From positions 310,001 to 374,000 of the forward strand of contig NZ_JAFEUP010000005.1 of assembly GCF_016901015.1 (NCBI RefSeq): a stretch of 64,000 bases of DNA, read 5' to 3'. Source of the DNA: Zestomonas insulae (lineage in GTDB: Bacteria; Pseudomonadota; Gammaproteobacteria; Pseudomonadales; Pseudomonadaceae). Of the stretch, positions 1-7,435 are shown piece after piece. Below the pieces are notes generated by a model. It did no database searches and was not told the DNA's origin. It saw nothing but the letters and a program-made list of their open reading frames with translations. The position numbers and the translations under genes are program-made. Each line of letters opens with the position of its first letter. The stretch's first letter is position 1.

Positions 1-302
1 CCGTTCGACAGGCGATCGAGGGTCGCCGCCTGACGTGCCGCGACGGTCGGCGAGATGATCCCCGGGCGCAGCGCGACGAGGAATTTCAGGCGCTGGGTGA
101 CCGGGATCAGCGAGGCCGCGACCAGCCAGGAATCCTCGCAGGAGCGCCCGGTGGGAATCAGTACGCCGCCGAAACCGAGACGGTCGGCCGCCTGGGCGAT
201 CTGCTGCAGGTAGCCGTGATCGACGGCACGTGCGCCTTCGGCGGTGCCCAGGTAGTGGCCGTCGCCGTGGGTCGGCAGGAACCAGAACAGGTTGAGGCTC
301 AT
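1..302 (-). CDS. ssuD: FMNH2-dependent alkanesulfonate monooxygenase, N-terminal part
   Basis: This gene runs off the left edge, so only about the first 100 residues are visible. SsuD uses FMNH2 and O2 to release sulfite from alkanesulfonates in the cytoplasm, letting the cell use organosulfur when sulfate is short. The reading starts MSLNLFWFLPTHGDGHYLG and continues through GVLIPTGRSCEDSW and LVALRPGIISPTVAARQA. All of these are characteristic of SsuD rather than of other bacterial luciferase-family monooxygenases. It lies downstream of ssuA and ssuE on the same strand, in the usual ssuE-ssuA-ssuD order. Expression is probably raised by CysB under sulfate limitation, as in other pseudomonads (inference). 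The ATG at 302-300 is preceded by a purine-rich AGGAGACCACTCC stretch on the minus strand, which supports this start. Confidence 0.95.
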   Translation of the reverse strand, partial: MSLNLFWFLPTHGDGHYLGTAEGARAVDHGYLQQIAQAADRLGFGGVLIPTGRSCEDSWLVAASLIPVTQRLKFLVALRPGIISPTVAARQAATLDRLSN

Positions 303-326
303 TGGAGTGGTCTCCTTGGTCTTGCA

Positions 327-376
327 TAGCCCGGATGCACTCCGGGACCAGGTTTTCCCGGATTGCCTCCGGGCTA
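327..376. repeat. inverted repeat of the TAGCCCGGATG type
   Basis: The left arm TAGCCCGGATGCACTCCGGG and the right arm CCCGGATTGCCTCCGGGCTA are near-perfect inverted copies separated by about 9 nt. This is a common intergenic palindrome in Pseudomonas. It lies between ssuA and ssuD and could act as an mRNA-stabilising or attenuating hairpin inside the operon. Confidence 0.7.
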
Positions 377-409
377 CGGTACTTGCTCTTGCGCGGCCGG
401 TTGGTCCCT

Positions 410-500
410 GTGGATTCCCGCATCCGCGGGAATGACGGGGGCGGGCTCGGCGACACTGTTGCCCATGACTCCGTCGTCCCCGCGCAGGCGGGGACCCAGT
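410..500. repeat. REP pair (REPIN-like) between ssuA and ssuD
   Basis: Two REP-type units face each other: GGATTCCCGCATCCGCGGGA near 413-432 and CCCCGCGCAGGCGGGGACCC near 479-498. Each is an imperfect palindrome, and the pair resembles the one at 18256-18340. Together with the repeat at 327-376 it fills the ssuA-ssuD gap. No coding sequence was seen there. Confidence 0.65.
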
Positions 501-549
501 AGTTCATCTGCCTGCTCCTGCGCCACTCATGACGCTGGCGCTCGAGCGG

Positions 550-1533
550 TTACTGCGCCTTGGCCACCTTGGCGGCACCCGGCTGCCACACCACATCGGC
601 GATGCTGAGCTTCTTGGGAATTAGCTTCAGCGCGGTGAAGGTGTCGGCGATCTTCTGCTGCGCGGCGACCACTTGCGGGGTGAGGAACTGCGCGCCGTAG
701 CCCTGGCGTTTCACCGCGATGGCGGTGATGTCCTTGGGCAGGCCGAGCAGCGGCGCGACCTGTTCGGTGACCTTGTCCGGATCGGCCTTGGAGTCCTCAC
801 CGACGGCGCGAACTTCTTCGATCAGGGTGGCGATCACCTGCGGGTTCTTTTGCGCATAGGGGCGGGTCGCCAGGTAGAACTGGTGGTTGTCGACCAGCTT
901 CTCGCCGTTGCGCAGGGTGCGCGCCTGCAGCTGCAGTTCGGCGGCGGCCTGGAAGGGGTCCCAGATCACCCAGGCGTCGACGCTGCCGCGCTCGAAGGCG
1001 GCGCGCGCATCGGCCGGCGGCAGGTACACCGGTTGGATGTCGCTGTACTTCAGGCCGGCCTCTTCGAGGGCGCGGACCAGCAGGTAATGGACGTTGGAGC
1101 CCTTGTTCAGGGCGACCTTCTTGCCCTTCAGCTCGGCCACCGATTTCAGCGGCGAGTCCTTGGCCACCAGGATCGCTTCGCTGGTCGGCGCGGGCGGCTC
1201 GTAGGCCACGTAAAGCAGGTCGGCACCGGCAGCCTGGGCGAACACCGGCGGGGTTTCGCCGGTCACGCCGAAGTCGATCGAGCCGACGTTGAGGCCTTCG
1301 AGCAGCTGCGGGCCGCCGGGGAACTCGGTCCATTTCACCTCGACGCCCTGCTCGGCCAGGCGCTTCTCCAGCGAACCCTTGGCCTTGAGCAGCACCAGGG
1401 TGCCGTATTTCTGATAGCCGATACGCAGGATGCTCTTGTCCTGAGAAGCAGCTTGCGCTTGGGTGATGGCGCCGAAGGTGATGGCCGCGGCAAACAGGGC
1501 GACCAGGCTCCGACGCAGAGTGATGGTGCGCAT
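550..1533 (-). CDS. ssuA: aliphatic sulfonate ABC transporter, periplasmic binding protein
   Basis: This is the 327-residue periplasmic receptor of the SsuABC importer, which captures alkanesulfonates and passes them to the inner-membrane permease. A clear Sec signal peptide (MRTITLRRSLVALFAAAITF, then AQA-type cleavage near residue 28) precedes the mature domain starting SQDKSILRIGYQKYGTLVLL. The LRIGYQK opening and the ETPPVFAQAAGADLLYVAYE segment are typical of SsuA. I chose the ATG at 1533 because GAAGGAGAGCGCC sits directly upstream and the signal peptide begins there; the reading frame stays open further upstream. It is flanked by ssuE and ssuD on the same strand. The 194-bp gap to ssuE holds a strong palindrome. 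Regulation by sulfate starvation is inferred from the family. Confidence 0.95.
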   Translation of the reverse strand: MRTITLRRSLVALFAAAITFGAITQAQAASQDKSILRIGYQKYGTLVLLKAKGSLEKRLAEQGVEVKWTEFPGGPQLLEGLNVGSIDFGVTGETPPVFAQAAGADLLYVAYEPPAPTSEAILVAKDSPLKSVAELKGKKVALNKGSNVHYLLVRALEEAGLKYSDIQPVYLPPADARAAFERGSVDAWVIWDPFQAAAELQLQARTLRNGEKLVDNHQFYLATRPYAQKNPQVIATLIEEVRAVGEDSKADPDKVTEQVAPLLGLPKDITAIAVKRQGYGAQFLTPQVVAAQQKIADTFTALKLIPKKLSIADVVWQPGAAKVAKAQ

Positions 1534-1647
1534 GGCGCTCTCCTTCTCTGAGTACGTTGGTTTGGTTCGCCTGCTTGCCCGTTGGCGGGTGAGTAAGGCT
1601 GATGGTGCTTGCATGGTGCCGCCGGCTACCCGGCGTGCACCGTTTTT

Positions 1648-1719
1648 TGTAGGAGCGAATTCATTCGCGAATCCCGGCCACTCCGAGCCACCTCAATCGC
1701 GAATGAATTCGCTCCTACA
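1648..1719. repeat. perfect 23-bp inverted repeat (GTAGGAGCGAATTCATTCGCGA type)
   Basis: The arms at 1648-1670 and 1697-1719 are exact reverse complements of 23 bp, separated by a 26-nt loop. The sequence is a widespread intergenic repeat in Pseudomonas. It lies between ssuE and ssuA, so the transcript would form a large hairpin inside the ssu operon. Confidence 0.85.
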
Positions 1720-1727
1720 TAACTCGT

Positions 1728-2309
1728 TCAAACACTCCAGCGGGCGGTGGCCAGCAGGTTCTTGTCGAGTAACTGCGGACGACGCAGCAACGCGCCGTGG
1801 AACTGCGCCAGGGCATCCTCCAGCCGTTCGCTCAATCCGGCAGAGAACTGCGCCGGCGCACCGGCTTCGCCGTAGGCGATCTGGCTGTCGTCGGCGAACA
1901 CGCCGTGCAGCACTTCCTGGGCCTTCAGCGCGCCGAGCACCGGCTTCAGCGCGTAGTCGACCGCCAGCAGGTGCGCCGGGCTGCCACCGGTGGCCAGCGG
2001 CAACACCACCTTGTGCTCGAGGGCGCGCTCCGGCAGCACATCGAGCAGGGTCTTCAGCGCCCCGGAAAACGACGCCTTGTACACCGGCGTGGCGACCAGC
2101 AGACCGTCGGCGCGCGCGACCTGGGTGAGCAGGTCGCGGATGCGCGGACTGTCGAAGCGGGCGAACAGCAGGTCATCGGCGGCGAAGTCGGTGATCCGGT
2201 ACTCCACCACCTCGATGCCACTGCGTTCCAGCCAGCGCCGCGAACGGTCCAGCAACAGGTTCGAGCGCGAGCGCACGGCCGGACTGCCGCCGAGCAAAAC
2301 CACCAGCAT
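1728..2309 (-). CDS. ssuE: NADPH-dependent FMN reductase of the Ssu system
   Basis: SsuE supplies reduced FMN to SsuD for desulfonation. The 193-residue product is a flavodoxin-fold FMN reductase. The N-terminal VLLGGSPAVRSRSNLLLD segment forms the FMN phosphate loop, and ATPVYKASFSGALKTLLDVL and LPLATGGSPAHLLAVDYALK are conserved SsuE segments. The start is taken as ATG 2309 (a GTG lies three bases upstream), preceded by GAGGG. The lsfA stop is 9 bp upstream, so the two are very probably cotranscribed, and ssuA and ssuD follow on the same strand. Length and sequence are those of a complete family member. Confidence 0.93.
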   Translation of the reverse strand: MLVVLLGGSPAVRSRSNLLLDRSRRWLERSGIEVVEYRITDFAADDLLFARFDSPRIRDLLTQVARADGLLVATPVYKASFSGALKTLLDVLPERALEHKVVLPLATGGSPAHLLAVDYALKPVLGALKAQEVLHGVFADDSQIAYGEAGAPAQFSAGLSERLEDALAQFHGALLRRPQLLDKNLLATARWSV

Positions 2310-2318
2310 CACCAGCCC

Positions 2319-2957
2319 TCAGCGGTTCGGTTGCGCGGTCAGGCGCAGGTAAGGTTTCACCGCGCGATAGCCCTGCGGGAAGCGCCGCTGGATTTCTTCC
2401 GGGTCCTGCAGCGAGGGGACAATCACCACCTCGTCGCCGTCCTGCCAGTTGGCCGGGGTGGCGACCTTGTGGTGCTCGGTCAGCTGCAGCGAATCGATGA
2501 CGCGCAGGATCTCGTTGAAGTTGCGCCCGGTGCTGGCCGGGTAGGTGATGATCAGGCGCACCTTCTTGTTCGGATCGATGATGAACAGCGAACGCACGGT
2601 GAGGGTGTCGTTGGCGTTCGGGTGAATCAGGTCGTAGAGGCCGGAGACCTTGCGGTCGGCGTCGGCAATGATCGGGAAGTTGACGCGGGTGTTCTGCGTT
2701 TCGTTGATGTCGTCTATCCACTTCAGGTGCGAGTCGACCGGGTCGACCGACAGCGCCAGGACCTTCACACCGCGCTCGGCGAACTGGTCCTTGAGCTTGG
2801 CGGTGAAGCCCAGCTCGGTGGTGCACACCGGGGTGAAGTCGGCCGGGTGCGAGAACAGCACGCCCCAGCTGTTGCCCAGCCAATCGTGGAAGCGGATGCG
2901 ACCTTCGCTGGAGTCCTGTTCGAAGTCGGGGGCGATATCGCCGAGTCTGAGGGTCAT
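2319..2957 (-). CDS. lsfA: 1-Cys peroxiredoxin of the sulfate-starvation response
   Basis: LsfA is a Prdx6-type 1-Cys peroxiredoxin that reduces peroxides in the cytoplasm. It is induced under sulfate limitation in Pseudomonas, where it sits with the ssu genes. The 212-residue protein has the peroxidatic motif HPADFTPVCTTELG with C45. It also has the long C-terminal region typical of the 1-Cys class (RPFPQGYRA-like near residue 190) and no resolving VCP cysteine. The start at ATG 2957 is preceded by AGGAGCTGCACC; an upstream in-frame start would add 12 residues without a ribosome binding site. It is the first gene of the minus-strand lsfA-ssuE-ssuA-ssuD cluster and faces cysP across a 234-bp AT-rich intergenic region that probably holds divergent sulfur-responsive promoters. 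Confidence 0.93.
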   Translation of the reverse strand: MTLRLGDIAPDFEQDSSEGRIRFHDWLGNSWGVLFSHPADFTPVCTTELGFTAKLKDQFAERGVKVLALSVDPVDSHLKWIDDINETQNTRVNFPIIADADRKVSGLYDLIHPNANDTLTVRSLFIIDPNKKVRLIITYPASTGRNFNEILRVIDSLQLTEHHKVATPANWQDGDEVVIVPSLQDPEEIQRRFPQGYRAVKPYLRLTAQPNR

Positions 2958-3117
2958 GGTGCAGCTCCTGGGCACGTGTTCTGTGGCGCTCACTATGCTC
3001 AGGCTCGAGGCGAATTAAAAAGAATAAATAACAATTTATCTAGATCATAAAAGAATATAAGTCTCTTCCCTCGACCGCTAGAATTCATCGCCATCCAGCT
3101 ATAAGAAGCTAATCAAA

Positions 3118-3152
3118 TATTCTTTATCAGAATAAAAAACAGCCTCTATAGT
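3118..3152 (+). promoter_or_regulatory. candidate cysP promoter with overlapping palindrome
   Basis: The AT-rich lsfA-cysP gap contains TATTCT(3118-3123)-N5-AGAATA(3129-3134), a perfect 6-bp inverted repeat. A -35-like TTATCA at 3124-3129 and a -10-like TATAGT at 3147-3152 are separated by 17 bp and overlap it. The layout fits an activator or LysR-type (CysB-like) site at a sigma-70 promoter. Binding by CysB is inference. Confidence 0.45.
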
Positions 3153-3191
3153 CCTCCCGTTTCGCTCACACCTAAGGACAAGGACATTGCT

Positions 3192-4187
3192 ATGAAGCGA
3201 CTGCTCACCTCTTCCCTGCTCGCCGCCGGCCTGGCGCTGGCCTCGGGCGCCCAGGCGGCGACCCTGCTCAACGTCTCCTACGACGTGATGCGCGACTTCT
3301 ACAAGGAGTACAACGCAGCCTTCCAGAAGCACTGGCAAGCCGAAGGTGGCGACGCGCTGACCATCCAGATGTCCCACGGCGGCTCGAGCAAGCAGGCGCG
3401 CGCGGTGATCGACGGCCTGCCCGCCGACGTGATCACCATGAACATGGCCACCGACATCAACGCCCTCGCCGACCACGGCGGCCTGGTACCGCAGAACTGG
3501 GCCACTCGCCTGCCGGGCAACAGCGCGCCGTTCACCTCGGCCACCGTGTTCATCGTGCGCAAGGGCAACCCGAAGAACCTCAAGGACTGGCCGGACCTGC
3601 TCAAGGACGGCGTCGAGGTGGTGGTGCCCAACCCGAAGACCTCCGGTAACGGCCGCTACACCTACCTGTCCGCCTGGGGCTATGTGCTGAAGAACGGCGG
3701 TGACGAGAACAAGGCCAAGGAGTTCGTCGGCAAGCTGTTCAAGCAGGCACCGGTGCTGGATACCGGCGGCCGCGCGGCGACCACCACCTTCATCCAGAAC
3801 CAGATCGGCGACGTGCTGGTGACCTTCGAGAACGAAGCCGAGATGATCGCCCGCGAATTCGGTCGCGGCGGTTTCGAAGTGGTCTACCCGAGCGTCTCCG
3901 CCGAAGCCGAGCCGCCGGTGGCGGTGGTCGACAAAGTGGTCGACAAGAAGGGCACCCGCAAGCAGGCCGAGGCCTACTTGAAGTACCTGTGGTCCGAGGA
4001 AGGCCAGCGCATCGCCGCCGACAACTACCTGCGCCCGCGCAACCCGAAGATCCTCGCCGAGTTCGCCGATCGCTTCCCGAAAGTCGAGTTCCTGCCGGTG
4101 GTGAAGACCTTCGGCGAATGGCCGCAGATCCAGAAGACCCACTTCAACGACGGCGGCGTGTTCGACCAGGTGTACAGCGGCCAGTAA
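3192..4187 (+). CDS. cysP: sulfate/thiosulfate ABC transporter, periplasmic binding protein
   Basis: This 331-residue periplasmic protein binds sulfate (or thiosulfate) for the CysTWA permease, whose genes lie 18 kb away in this window. A signal peptide ending GAQA|ATLL is followed by the family hallmark LLNVSYDVMRDFYKEYNAAF. Anion-site segments MSHGGSSKQARAVIDGLPAD, NPKTSGNGRYTYLSAWGY and DTGGRAATTTF follow. It is a clear paralogue of the sbp product at 20573. The DVITMNMATDINALA segment resembles the stand-alone CysP type better than Sbp (DVVTLALAGDIDEL), so I call it cysP. It is monocistronic, with a strong terminator just downstream. The divergent placement with lsfA-ssu suggests shared control by sulfur status. 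Confidence 0.88.
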   Translation: MKRLLTSSLLAAGLALASGAQAATLLNVSYDVMRDFYKEYNAAFQKHWQAEGGDALTIQMSHGGSSKQARAVIDGLPADVITMNMATDINALADHGGLVPQNWATRLPGNSAPFTSATVFIVRKGNPKNLKDWPDLLKDGVEVVVPNPKTSGNGRYTYLSAWGYVLKNGGDENKAKEFVGKLFKQAPVLDTGGRAATTTFIQNQIGDVLVTFENEAEMIAREFGRGGFEVVYPSVSAEAEPPVAVVDKVVDKKGTRKQAEAYLKYLWSEEGQRIAADNYLRPRNPKILAEFADRFPKVEFLPVVKTFGEWPQIQKTHFNDGGVFDQVYSGQ

Positions 4188-4204
4188 TCTCAACCGCAAC
4201 AACC

Positions 4205-4234
4205 AAAAAGCCGGGCACTATGCCCGGCTTTTTT
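4205..4234. terminator. bidirectional Rho-independent terminator
   Basis: The stem GCCGGGCA / TGCCCGGC with a CTA loop is flanked by five A on the left and six T on the right. It can end cysP on the plus strand and the lipoprotein pair on the minus strand. Confidence 0.9.
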
Positions 4235-4250
4235 GTGGCTGAGCGACGGC

Positions 4251-4829
4251 TCAGATCAGCTGACGGCGCGCCGCCTCTTCCAGCGTGCTTTGCGTCAGCT
4301 GGTTGAGGACACCATCCGGCGACTGGTTGAACGGCAGCGCGAAGATCAGCACCAGCTGCATCCAGGTGGTGATGGTTTCCTTCTTCTCGATGCGCCCCAG
4401 TTCCTTACCGCTACCATCGCGGAACACCGTCTCCATGGTCAGCTCGTTATCCGCGGTAGCCGGAATCACCATCAGCGTGAAACCGCTGATGAAGGCCAGC
4501 GGCATGCTGCCTCGCTCGTGATTGCGCACGGTCACGTCGACATACAGGTCGGAGGTCTCCTGGGCGGTGGTGACCCGCGCGAAACGCTCGCTGCTCTGGT
4601 AGTTGCTCATCAGCAACTTCTCCAGGTTGCTGGAGTTGAAGCCACCGGCCTGCGGATTGCCGTTGAGCAGGTACTGGCTCTCGACCTTGAGGTAGGCGCT
4701 GCGCTTCTGCGCCGGCGGCTCGCCCGGCGGCCACTGCTGCACCTCGGCGAGTTGATGCTGCGAATAGGAAATGCAGCCCGTGAGGTTGAGCAGGGCGGCG
4801 GCCAGCAGGCCAATGAACAGCTTGTTCAT
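4251..4829 (-). CDS. predicted outer-membrane lipoprotein, unknown function
   Basis: I do not recognise a family with a known role. The 192-residue product begins MNKLFIGLLAAALLNLTGC, a type II signal peptide with lipobox LTGC and lipidated C19. The next residue is I rather than D, so Lol export to the outer membrane is likely. The body contains a beta-rich stretch (RFARVTTAQETSDLYVDVTV) and a hydrophobic segment (AFISGFTLMVIPA, near residues 115-127). A second hydrophobic run lies near residues 158-167 (QLVLIFALPF). The start codon overlaps the stop of the upstream lipoprotein gene in an ATGA, so the two are translationally coupled and probably work together. A bidirectional terminator follows. 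Confidence 0.8.
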   Translation of the reverse strand: MNKLFIGLLAAALLNLTGCISYSQHQLAEVQQWPPGEPPAQKRSAYLKVESQYLLNGNPQAGGFNSSNLEKLLMSNYQSSERFARVTTAQETSDLYVDVTVRNHERGSMPLAFISGFTLMVIPATADNELTMETVFRDGSGKELGRIEKKETITTWMQLVLIFALPFNQSPDGVLNQLTQSTLEEAARRQLI

Positions 4830-5446
4830 ACGCGGCCTTCTTGTTGAGCGAGTTGCTGGGTGCCGTCTTCCAGCAGTTGGTCGACCAGCTGGCGCAGCTG
4901 CACGGCGCCGAGCGACAGGTTGAAGTAGTCGTCGTCCCACAGGCCGGTGTTCTGATTGAGCTTCTGCTCCTTGCGGGTGCTGACCAGCTGCTTGCCGTGG
5001 GTGTCCTCGATGGTCAGCTCGCCGACCAGGTCGTACTTGTCGACGTAGATCGGCCCGTTGACCCAGATCCACATGGTCAGGGTCAGCAGGGCGCCGGGGA
5101 AGTAACCGGGATGCGGCGTGCGCTTGCCCTTCAGCGAGGAGAAATTGAACTTGAGCACCACGTCCTGCTCGCCCACCTTGGCGGGGAAGCTGATCACCTG
5201 CTGGAAATACTCGCCACGCTCGACGTAGCGATTCAGCTGGGCGCTGAGCTGCTTGCCAAGCTCCTGGCGACGGCTGTCGTTGAGGCTGCTGTCGGTCACC
5301 TGCACCGCCTCGATCATCGCCGCATGCTGAAGCGGAGAAGCGGCCTTGTGCGCCGGATCGCCAAGCGGCCCGGCCGGAGTGAAGGACACGCAGCCGGTCA
5401 GCAGCAGGCTGACCAGCGCTGCGCAGAGGCAGTGCAGTGGTTTCAT
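4826..5446 (-). CDS. predicted outer-membrane lipoprotein, unknown function
   Basis: The 206-residue product starts MKPLHCLCAALVSLLLTGC, with lipobox LTGC and lipidated C19 followed by V, which fits an outer-membrane lipoprotein. The mature part has a charged helix near residues 50-80 (RRQELGKQLSAQLNRYVERG), then a beta-rich domain with LKFNFSSLKG and GPIYVDKYDLVGELTIEDTH. It ends in a likely helical tail (QLRQLVDQLLEDGTQQL). I chose ATG 5446 because AAGGACGAAATC precedes it and the signal peptide begins there. The frame is open upstream to 5554 without such support. It forms a two-gene operon with the next lipoprotein through an ATGA overlap. No function is assigned. Confidence 0.82.
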   Translation of the reverse strand: MKPLHCLCAALVSLLLTGCVSFTPAGPLGDPAHKAASPLQHAAMIEAVQVTDSSLNDSRRQELGKQLSAQLNRYVERGEYFQQVISFPAKVGEQDVVLKFNFSSLKGKRTPHPGYFPGALLTLTMWIWVNGPIYVDKYDLVGELTIEDTHGKQLVSTRKEQKLNQNTGLWDDDYFNLSLGAVQLRQLVDQLLEDGTQQLAQQEGRV

Positions 5447-5640
5447 GATTTCGTCCTTGAAAGACTTCGGTTCGGTGGCTGCCCCTGCCTGTCGAAAGCG
5501 CTCGCGCGTCGGGCGGCATAGGGGTGGCGCATTGTAGCGGCCAATTGCCTGCATCGGTGAATCCGGCGCGGTACTGAGAGCCTGGCTGTACCGGCTGATC
5601 GCCGGCGAGGCGCGCGAGAGGGCAGCCCGCCTGAGGACAT

Positions 5641-5665
5641 AAAAAAGCCGGGCGCAAGGCCCGGC
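5641..5665 (-). terminator. Rho-independent terminator after the OprD gene
   Basis: On the minus strand GCCGGGC-CTTGC-GCCCGGC is followed by six T. It lies 53 bp beyond the stop of the OprD gene and closes that transcript. Confidence 0.88.
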
Positions 5666-5717
5666 GGAACACCACTCGAGGAACTCTGTGGGCCGCGCCA
5701 GGCGCAGCCCGTCTGGC

Positions 5718-7079
5718 TTACAGCAGGGTCAGGGTGTAGCTGAGGATCACCCGGTTCTCGTCGGAGTCGGCGACGAAGTTGCCGCGCTGGGTAGCGTTGC
5801 GCCAGGAGAAACCGAGGCCCTTCAGCGGACCGTCCTGCAGGGTGTAGTCGAGGCGGAAATCGCGTTCCCATTCCTGCTTGTCGCCGGTCGCCGAGTCGAT
5901 GTTGTCGCCCGACAGGTAGGTGATGATCGCCTTCAGGCCTGGCGCACCGACCTTGGCGAAGTCGTAGCTGTACTCGGTCAACCAGGTGCGCTCGCCGGCG
6001 TTCTGGAACTTGCCGATCTGGCGGTCGGTGATCAGGTAGGCGGTGGAGCCATCACCCTGGTTGAGGAACGGGAAGGCGCTGTCGCCGCTGAGGGCCTGGT
6101 AGCCGGCGCTCAGTGCATGCGAGCCAAGGGTGTAGGTGAAGAACGCACTCCAGGCCTGGTTGTCGACCTCACCCGTGGTGATCGGCGCGCCCGCACCGGT
6201 CACACCGTAGAAGCCGCTGCTGCGATAGCCTTCGGCACGGCCGGCGACGCTGCTGTTCTTGCCGTCGGAGTTGCTGTCGAAGTAACGCAGGTCGCTCTTC
6301 AGCACGCCCGGACCGATCGCCCAGTTGTGCAGCAGGCCGACGAAGTGCTGTTTGTAGAAGTCTTCCAGGTTGCCGTAGTAGTACTGTGCAGTGAGGTCCT
6401 TGGTCAGCTTGTAGTCGCCGCCGGCGTAGTAGAACTTGTTGGAGTCGGCAATCGCGGCAGTCGCAGGACTCCCCGTCGGACGATTCGCACCGGCGATGCG
6501 CAGGCCGATATCGTCGGTGGAGCTACGGGTCTTGGTGTGCTCCAACTGGCCGCCAATCAGGGTCAGGTTATCGATTTCAGTCGAGGTGATCTGCCCGCCC
6601 TCGAACAGCTGCGGCAGCAGTCGACCGTCGTTGAAGGTCACCACCGGCAGCTTCGGCTGCAGGGTACCGAGGCGTGCTTCGGTCTTCGACAGGCGCAGTT
6701 TGGCGGTCACGCCGGCCTTGCTGTAGTCGTCCACCGCCTTGCCATCGCTGTCCAGCGGGAACAATTGGCCCGGCTTGCGCCGATCACCCACATTCGCATC
6801 GCCATCACCGCCGCCGTCGAGCTTGACGCCGAGCAGGCCCACTACGTCGACCCCCGCGCCGACCGTACCTTCGGTGAAACCGGAGGCGTAGTTGAACAGG
6901 AAGCCCTGACCCCATTCGCTGGCTTCGCTGTCGTTGTTCGCGGTGTTCTTGCTGTTCAGGTTGTAATAGTAATTGCGCAGGGTCAGCGTCGATTTGCTGT
7001 CCTCGATGAAGCCACCGGCGACCGCCTGCTGGCCGAGTGCGGCGAGGGCCACGGCCAGCACCAGGGGGGACTTGTTCAT
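5718..7079 (-). CDS. OprD-family outer membrane porin
   Basis: This 453-residue protein is an 18-stranded substrate-specific porin of the Pseudomonas OprD/OpdX family. A signal peptide (MNKSPLVLAVALAALGQQAVA|GG) precedes FIEDSKSTLTLRNYYYN, the standard first strand. FNYASGFTEGTVGAGVDVVG, the LSKTEARLGTLQPKLPV segment and GGDYKLTKDLTAQYYYGNLE are family landmarks. It ends in a beta-signal-like strand (NRVILSYTLTLL), although the last residue is L rather than the usual F. Substrate cannot be read from sequence. The position beside sulfur-uptake genes makes an organosulfur or small organic anion plausible but unproven. Transcription probably starts in the AT-rich gap shared with the OPT transporter gene. 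Confidence 0.9.
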   Translation of the reverse strand: MNKSPLVLAVALAALGQQAVAGGFIEDSKSTLTLRNYYYNLNSKNTANNDSEASEWGQGFLFNYASGFTEGTVGAGVDVVGLLGVKLDGGGDGDANVGDRRKPGQLFPLDSDGKAVDDYSKAGVTAKLRLSKTEARLGTLQPKLPVVTFNDGRLLPQLFEGGQITSTEIDNLTLIGGQLEHTKTRSSTDDIGLRIAGANRPTGSPATAAIADSNKFYYAGGDYKLTKDLTAQYYYGNLEDFYKQHFVGLLHNWAIGPGVLKSDLRYFDSNSDGKNSSVAGRAEGYRSSGFYGVTGAGAPITTGEVDNQAWSAFFTYTLGSHALSAGYQALSGDSAFPFLNQGDGSTAYLITDRQIGKFQNAGERTWLTEYSYDFAKVGAPGLKAIITYLSGDNIDSATGDKQEWERDFRLDYTLQDGPLKGLGFSWRNATQRGNFVADSDENRVILSYTLTLL

Positions 7080-7435
7080 GCTTTGCTCCTAAAAGGTCTT
7101 GTTGGCTTTATTGGTCAGGCGTAGGGGGAGACTTCGCTATATACAATTCTATACAGCGTAACGCCATGGTCACAATGCCGAAGTCCGTTTCCTGGCCTTC
7201 GCGTACCCCCGGCGGCCGTTGCTCACGGCCAATGAGCTGCACAGTAATGAAAAGTTAATAAATCAAAAAAGAATTGTTAGTTAGATTTTAATTCCTGAAA
7301 CGCATAACAAGAGCCGCACAACTTTTCCCGCCCAATCCGCACGACTCGGTCAGAACGCCGCGCCAGACAGGTGCCTTCGCCAGCACTGGCCTACGCTAGG
7401 ACTGCCGCCTCCCAATTCCTCGCCGAGAGCCCTGC
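7080..7435. other. divergent intergenic region between oprD-type porin and OPT transporter
   Basis: This 356-bp stretch holds no credible gene. It is unusually AT-rich at 7250-7320, where GAATT(7272 region)...AATTC forms a loose inverted repeat. A TATACAATTCTATACAG direct repeat lies near 7138-7156, within 80 bp of the porin start. Both neighbours read outward, so promoters for both are expected here. No clean -35/-10 pair could be fixed. Confidence 0.5.

Noticed and set aside
4251..5675. A single 474-residue protein spanning both lipoprotein genes
   Set aside because: Its N-terminal half is out of frame with the true upstream lipoprotein. The two genes each have their own lipobox and start, with an ATGA overlap.
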